DNA of 64,000 nucleotides, taken from contig JAURHS010000004.1 of NCBI GenBank assembly GCA_030833205.1, forward strand, positions 1-64,000, given 5' to 3'. Origin of the DNA: Prosthecobacter sp. Its GTDB lineage: Bacteria; Verrucomicrobiota; Verrucomicrobiia; Verrucomicrobiales; Verrucomicrobiaceae. Positions 61,722-64,000 of the stretch are shown here, piece after piece; position 1 is the stretch's first letter; each line of letters starts with the position of its first letter. The translations under genes and the position numbers were made by a program. Under the pieces are notes generated by a model. It was given only the letters and a program-made list of their open reading frames with translations. It was not told the DNA's origin and searched no databases.

Positions 61722-62813
61722 TCATCGCTTGGCACCGCTCTCGCGCAAGTGCCGCTCATGGCCCATGCGGATGAAGCTGAAGTCGCGGCAGTGGGCCTTG
61801 GCGTCCTCCAGGGTAATGAACTCGTACTTGAGCAGGTGCAGCAGGCTGTCGTCAATGGTGTGCATGCCATCGCGCCCGCCGATTTGGATCAGGCTGGGCA
61901 ACTGGGCAATGCGTTGCTCCCTGATGCAGGCGGAAATGGCGTGGTTGACGGTCATCACCTCGGAGGCCATGACGCGTCCCTGGCCGTCTCTGCGGCGGAT
62001 CAGGTGCTGACAGATGACTCCGCGCAGACAGTGACTGAGTTGGGCCGCAACATAATCCTGTTGTTCTTTGGGGTAGCTATCGAGAATTCTGGTGAGGGTG
62101 GCTGGCGTGTCCGTGGTGTGGAGTGTGGCGATCACCAAATGGCCGGTTTCTGCCGCTGTGAGTGCGGTGCGAATGGTTTCCAGATCCCGCAACTCCGAGA
62201 CGGTGATCACATTGACATCCTGCCGCAAAGCACTGCGCATGGCACGGGCGAAGTCGTGCGTGTCAAAGCCAACTTGGCGTTGGCGGATCAGACTGTCACC
62301 GTGATGGAACACGAACTCAACCGGGTCCTCGATGGTGACGATGTTGCAGGAGCGCATGGTGGCGATCTGCTGGGTCATGCTGCACAGTGTGGTGGTCTTG
62401 CCGCTGTTGCTGACTCCAGTGATCAGGATCAGGCCGTCGCGCTCCTCGCAGAGCTTGAGCACCGTGGGACCATGTCCCAATTCCTGGGGCGCGGGGATGG
62501 TCTCAGGAATGTGCCGCAGGTTTCCCTCGATGCGGCCCATGCAAAAGCAGGCATTGCCGCGGAAACGGCCAAGATTTTCAACCTCGATGGCGAAGTCCAG
62601 TTCCCAGTTCTGCTCGAGGCTGGCGCGCTGCGAATCTTTCAGTCCGCCCAGCAGCATTTCTCGGACATCCTGGGCGTCGAGCACTTCGTCGGTGAGAGGG
62701 GTCATGCGTCCGTGCAGACGGGCGGTGGGGGCGGCTCCAGGGGAGAGATGCAGATCGGAGGCGCCGGCCTGCAGGGTCATGGCAAGGTATTCAATCAGAT
62801 CGTATTGGCGCAT
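61722..62813 (-). CDS. PilT-like ATPase with altered Walker motifs
   Basis: The 363-residue protein has the PilT layout: an N-terminal PAS-like domain (SDLHLSPGAAPTARLHGRM), RHIPETIPAPQELG, Walker A at residues 133-140 as GVSNSGKTTT, the Asp box IVTIEDPVEFVFHH and the His box TGHLVIATLHTTD. The P-loop differs from GPTGSGKST, and Walker B reads VSELRDLETI where PilT and PilU have a Gly (GEMRD/GEIRD). It probably still binds ATP, but its motor activity is uncertain. No other pilus gene is near; folB follows. Confidence 0.85.
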   Translation of the reverse strand: MRQYDLIEYLAMTLQAGASDLHLSPGAAPTARLHGRMTPLTDEVLDAQDVREMLLGGLKDSQRASLEQNWELDFAIEVENLGRFRGNACFCMGRIEGNLRHIPETIPAPQELGHGPTVLKLCEERDGLILITGVSNSGKTTTLCSMTQQIATMRSCNIVTIEDPVEFVFHHGDSLIRQRQVGFDTHDFARAMRSALRQDVNVITVSELRDLETIRTALTAAETGHLVIATLHTTDTPATLTRILDSYPKEQQDYVAAQLSHCLRGVICQHLIRRRDGQGRVMASEVMTVNHAISACIREQRIAQLPSLIQIGGRDGMHTIDDSLLHLLKYEFITLEDAKAHCRDFSFIRMGHERHLRESGAKR

Positions 62814-62985
62814 GCGTTTGGCAGTAGCCCTCGACTGGGCGGCGGGTCAAGAACTGCTGGCGGATTGAGGGGCCGATCCTGTTGCAGACTTGCAAATGGG
62901 GTTGCGTCATCCTGGGCGCCTCATAGGGTGCCGCAGTGTGGCGGCTCCCTCTCAGGCGGGTCGTGTGCCTGTTGAATTTCATCTG

Positions 62986-64000
62986 ATGATTGTGCCCGAA
63001 TTCCACGACTCTGCCGAGGCCAGGAGGCGCTTGGATTTGCTCATTGAGGAGCTGCCTGAGGGCGGAATGTTCACCGGCAAGCAGTGGGTCATCTCCCCAT
63101 GGGCGATGCCCCTGGGCGCGCGCCTCATTGAGCAACTCGAGGCCATGGGGCCAGCACTGAGGGCGTTTCAGCAAGCTTGCGAGGAGTTGTATCTCCGTGG
63201 CGTCAGTGAGGAGCGCTGGCGCTGGGTCACTGAGTTGTTGGACCTGGGCAAGCCGGCGGATCTGGTGCGCTGGGGCAGACATCCGCGCTGGCGTGGGGTT
63301 CTGCCAGGTGTCCTGCGCCCCGATTTTCTGCTCGCTGCCGACGATCGTCTGATCCTGACGGAGATTGACAGCGTGCCTGGGGGCATCGGGGTGACGGCCA
63401 GGCTTGCCCAATTGCATGCCCGGCTGGGTGACCTCATTCTCGGCGGTGAGCGTGGCATGCTTGAGGGCTTCGCTCGGGCCTTTCACGGTCATGACATTCT
63501 CATCTCTGCGGAGGCGGCAGACTACGCCCCGGAAATGATTTGGTTGGCCGATCAACTCGCCCGCGAGGGACAGGCCAAGCCAGAGGTCCTGCGTGCCGAG
63601 TGCGTCGCTGCAGACGATCTTCGCGGCCGCAGTCTTTACCGCTTCGTTGAGTTGTTTGACCTGCCCAATTTGAAGGATTCGCAGCAGTGGCTTGCCATGG
63701 CAGGGGAGGGCGTTCTGAGATTGGATGCAGCCCCCAAGGCCTTTTTGGAGGAGAAGCTATGGCTGGCCTTGTTCCATAGCCCTGCCCTCACGAGCTACTG
63801 GCGCGAGGCCTTAAGCGCTGAGCATCACTGGCGTCTCTCTGAGGTGATTCCCCAAGGCTGGGTCCTGGACCCAAGCCCATTGGGGGAGCAGCAACAGTGG
63901 CCAGGGCTCGCAGTTCATGATTTGATGGAGATTGCCGATTGGGGGCGGCGTCAGCGCGAGTTGGTGATCAAAATCAGCGGTTATTCTCCTTTGGCTTGGG
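62986..64000 (+). CDS. Hypothetical protein, ATP-grasp-like motifs (3' partial)
   Basis: This frame is open from the ATG at 62986 to the end of the window without a stop, which explains its absence from the ORF track. At least 338 residues are visible. The region RPDFLLAADDRLILTEIDSV, with PGGIGVTARL after it, and the late element RELVIKISGYSPLAW resemble ATP-binding or carboxylate-amine ligase patterns of the glutathionylspermidine-synthase-like ATP-grasp group, but this is only a visual match. Codon usage and the absence of stops support a real gene. The annotated minus-strand ORF at 62791-63555 would be its shadow. The function is unknown. Confidence 0.72.
   Translation, partial: MIVPEFHDSAEARRRLDLLIEELPEGGMFTGKQWVISPWAMPLGARLIEQLEAMGPALRAFQQACEELYLRGVSEERWRWVTELLDLGKPADLVRWGRHPRWRGVLPGVLRPDFLLAADDRLILTEIDSVPGGIGVTARLAQLHARLGDLILGGERGMLEGFARAFHGHDILISAEAADYAPEMIWLADQLAREGQAKPEVLRAECVAADDLRGRSLYRFVELFDLPNLKDSQQWLAMAGEGVLRLDAAPKAFLEEKLWLALFHSPALTSYWREALSAEHHWRLSEVIPQGWVLDPSPLGEQQQWPGLAVHDLMEIADWGRRQRELVIKISGYSPLAW

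Noticed and set aside
61695-62975. 426-residue + strand ORF
   Set aside because: It is antisense to the PilT-like gene and contains no recognisable domain.
62791-63555. 254-residue minus-strand ORF
   Set aside because: The opposite strand has a stop-free frame to the window end with better codon pattern; this one looks like its shadow.

Overview
The window is GC-rich, gene-dense bacterial chromosome, most likely from the Verrucomicrobiota (PVC superphylum). The lineage call is an inference from gene content. It rests on a secreted DUF1549/DUF1553 cytochrome protein paired with a pre-peptidase (PPC) repeat protein, a PVC-type CxxCH membrane-bound dehydrogenase, several secreted PQQ-like beta-propeller proteins, a SWIB-domain protein, two Hanks-type kinases (one fused to PEGA and formylglycine-enzyme-like domains) and paired bactofilins. 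Most start codons lack a visible Shine-Dalgarno sequence; purK is the clearest exception. About 53 protein genes fill the window. I see no tRNA, rRNA, CRISPR array, insertion sequence or prophage, and no stretch over 300 bases without a gene (the largest gap is about 220 bases, upstream of purK).

Layout. 1-5.9 kb: the 3' half of a squalene-hopene-cyclase-like gene, an exported rhodanese, an exported HMA-like protein, araD, purB, and convergent recN. 5.9-13.2 kb: two very large divergent exported genes (PQQ propeller + LamG; PVC haem-binding dehydrogenase). 13.3-14.7 kb: an amino acid permease. 14.9-18.8 kb: a three-gene MotA/TolQ/ExbB plus two-ExbD-like operon, the most unusual system in the window. 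18.9-26.5 kb: a peroxiredoxin, accD, a comF-like gene, a divergent Old-Yellow-Enzyme-like/LysR pair with a textbook LysR operator, a small Ser/Thr kinase, a PQQ protein and a PocR-AraC regulator. 26.6-31.2 kb: holB-tmk, hisI, recR and two bactofilins, one carrying zinc ribbons. 31.4-39.3 kb: glnS, an aldo/keto reductase, a SWIM-SNF2 helicase, a lone parA and xseA. 39.4-44.7 kb: the PPC-DUF1549/DUF1553 exported pair. 44.8-49.5 kb: a HAD phosphatase, SWIB, purK and accBC. 49.5-53.2 kb: cell-wall and small genes (L,D-transpeptidase, TPR protein, small membrane protein, murA). 53.3-57.3 kb: an exported hypothetical protein, an NHL propeller, a degenerate uracil-DNA-glycosylase-like protein, surE and yraN. 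57.3-64 kb: the kinase-PEGA-FGE protein, a MacB-like permease, folB, a PilT-like ATPase with altered motifs, and a protein cut off by the window end that the ORF track does not list.

How the genes fit together. Housekeeping functions (purine, fatty-acid, histidine, folate and peptidoglycan synthesis, recombination repair) alternate with exported redox or propeller proteins typical of PVC bacteria. Fatty-acid carboxylase genes are split: accBC together, accD about 27 kb away, accA not in the window. Candidate novel biology is concentrated in the stator-like operon, the zinc-ribbon bactofilin, the duplicated PEGA/FGE kinase, and several family members that have lost or changed catalytic motifs (OYE-like, UDG-like, PilT-like).
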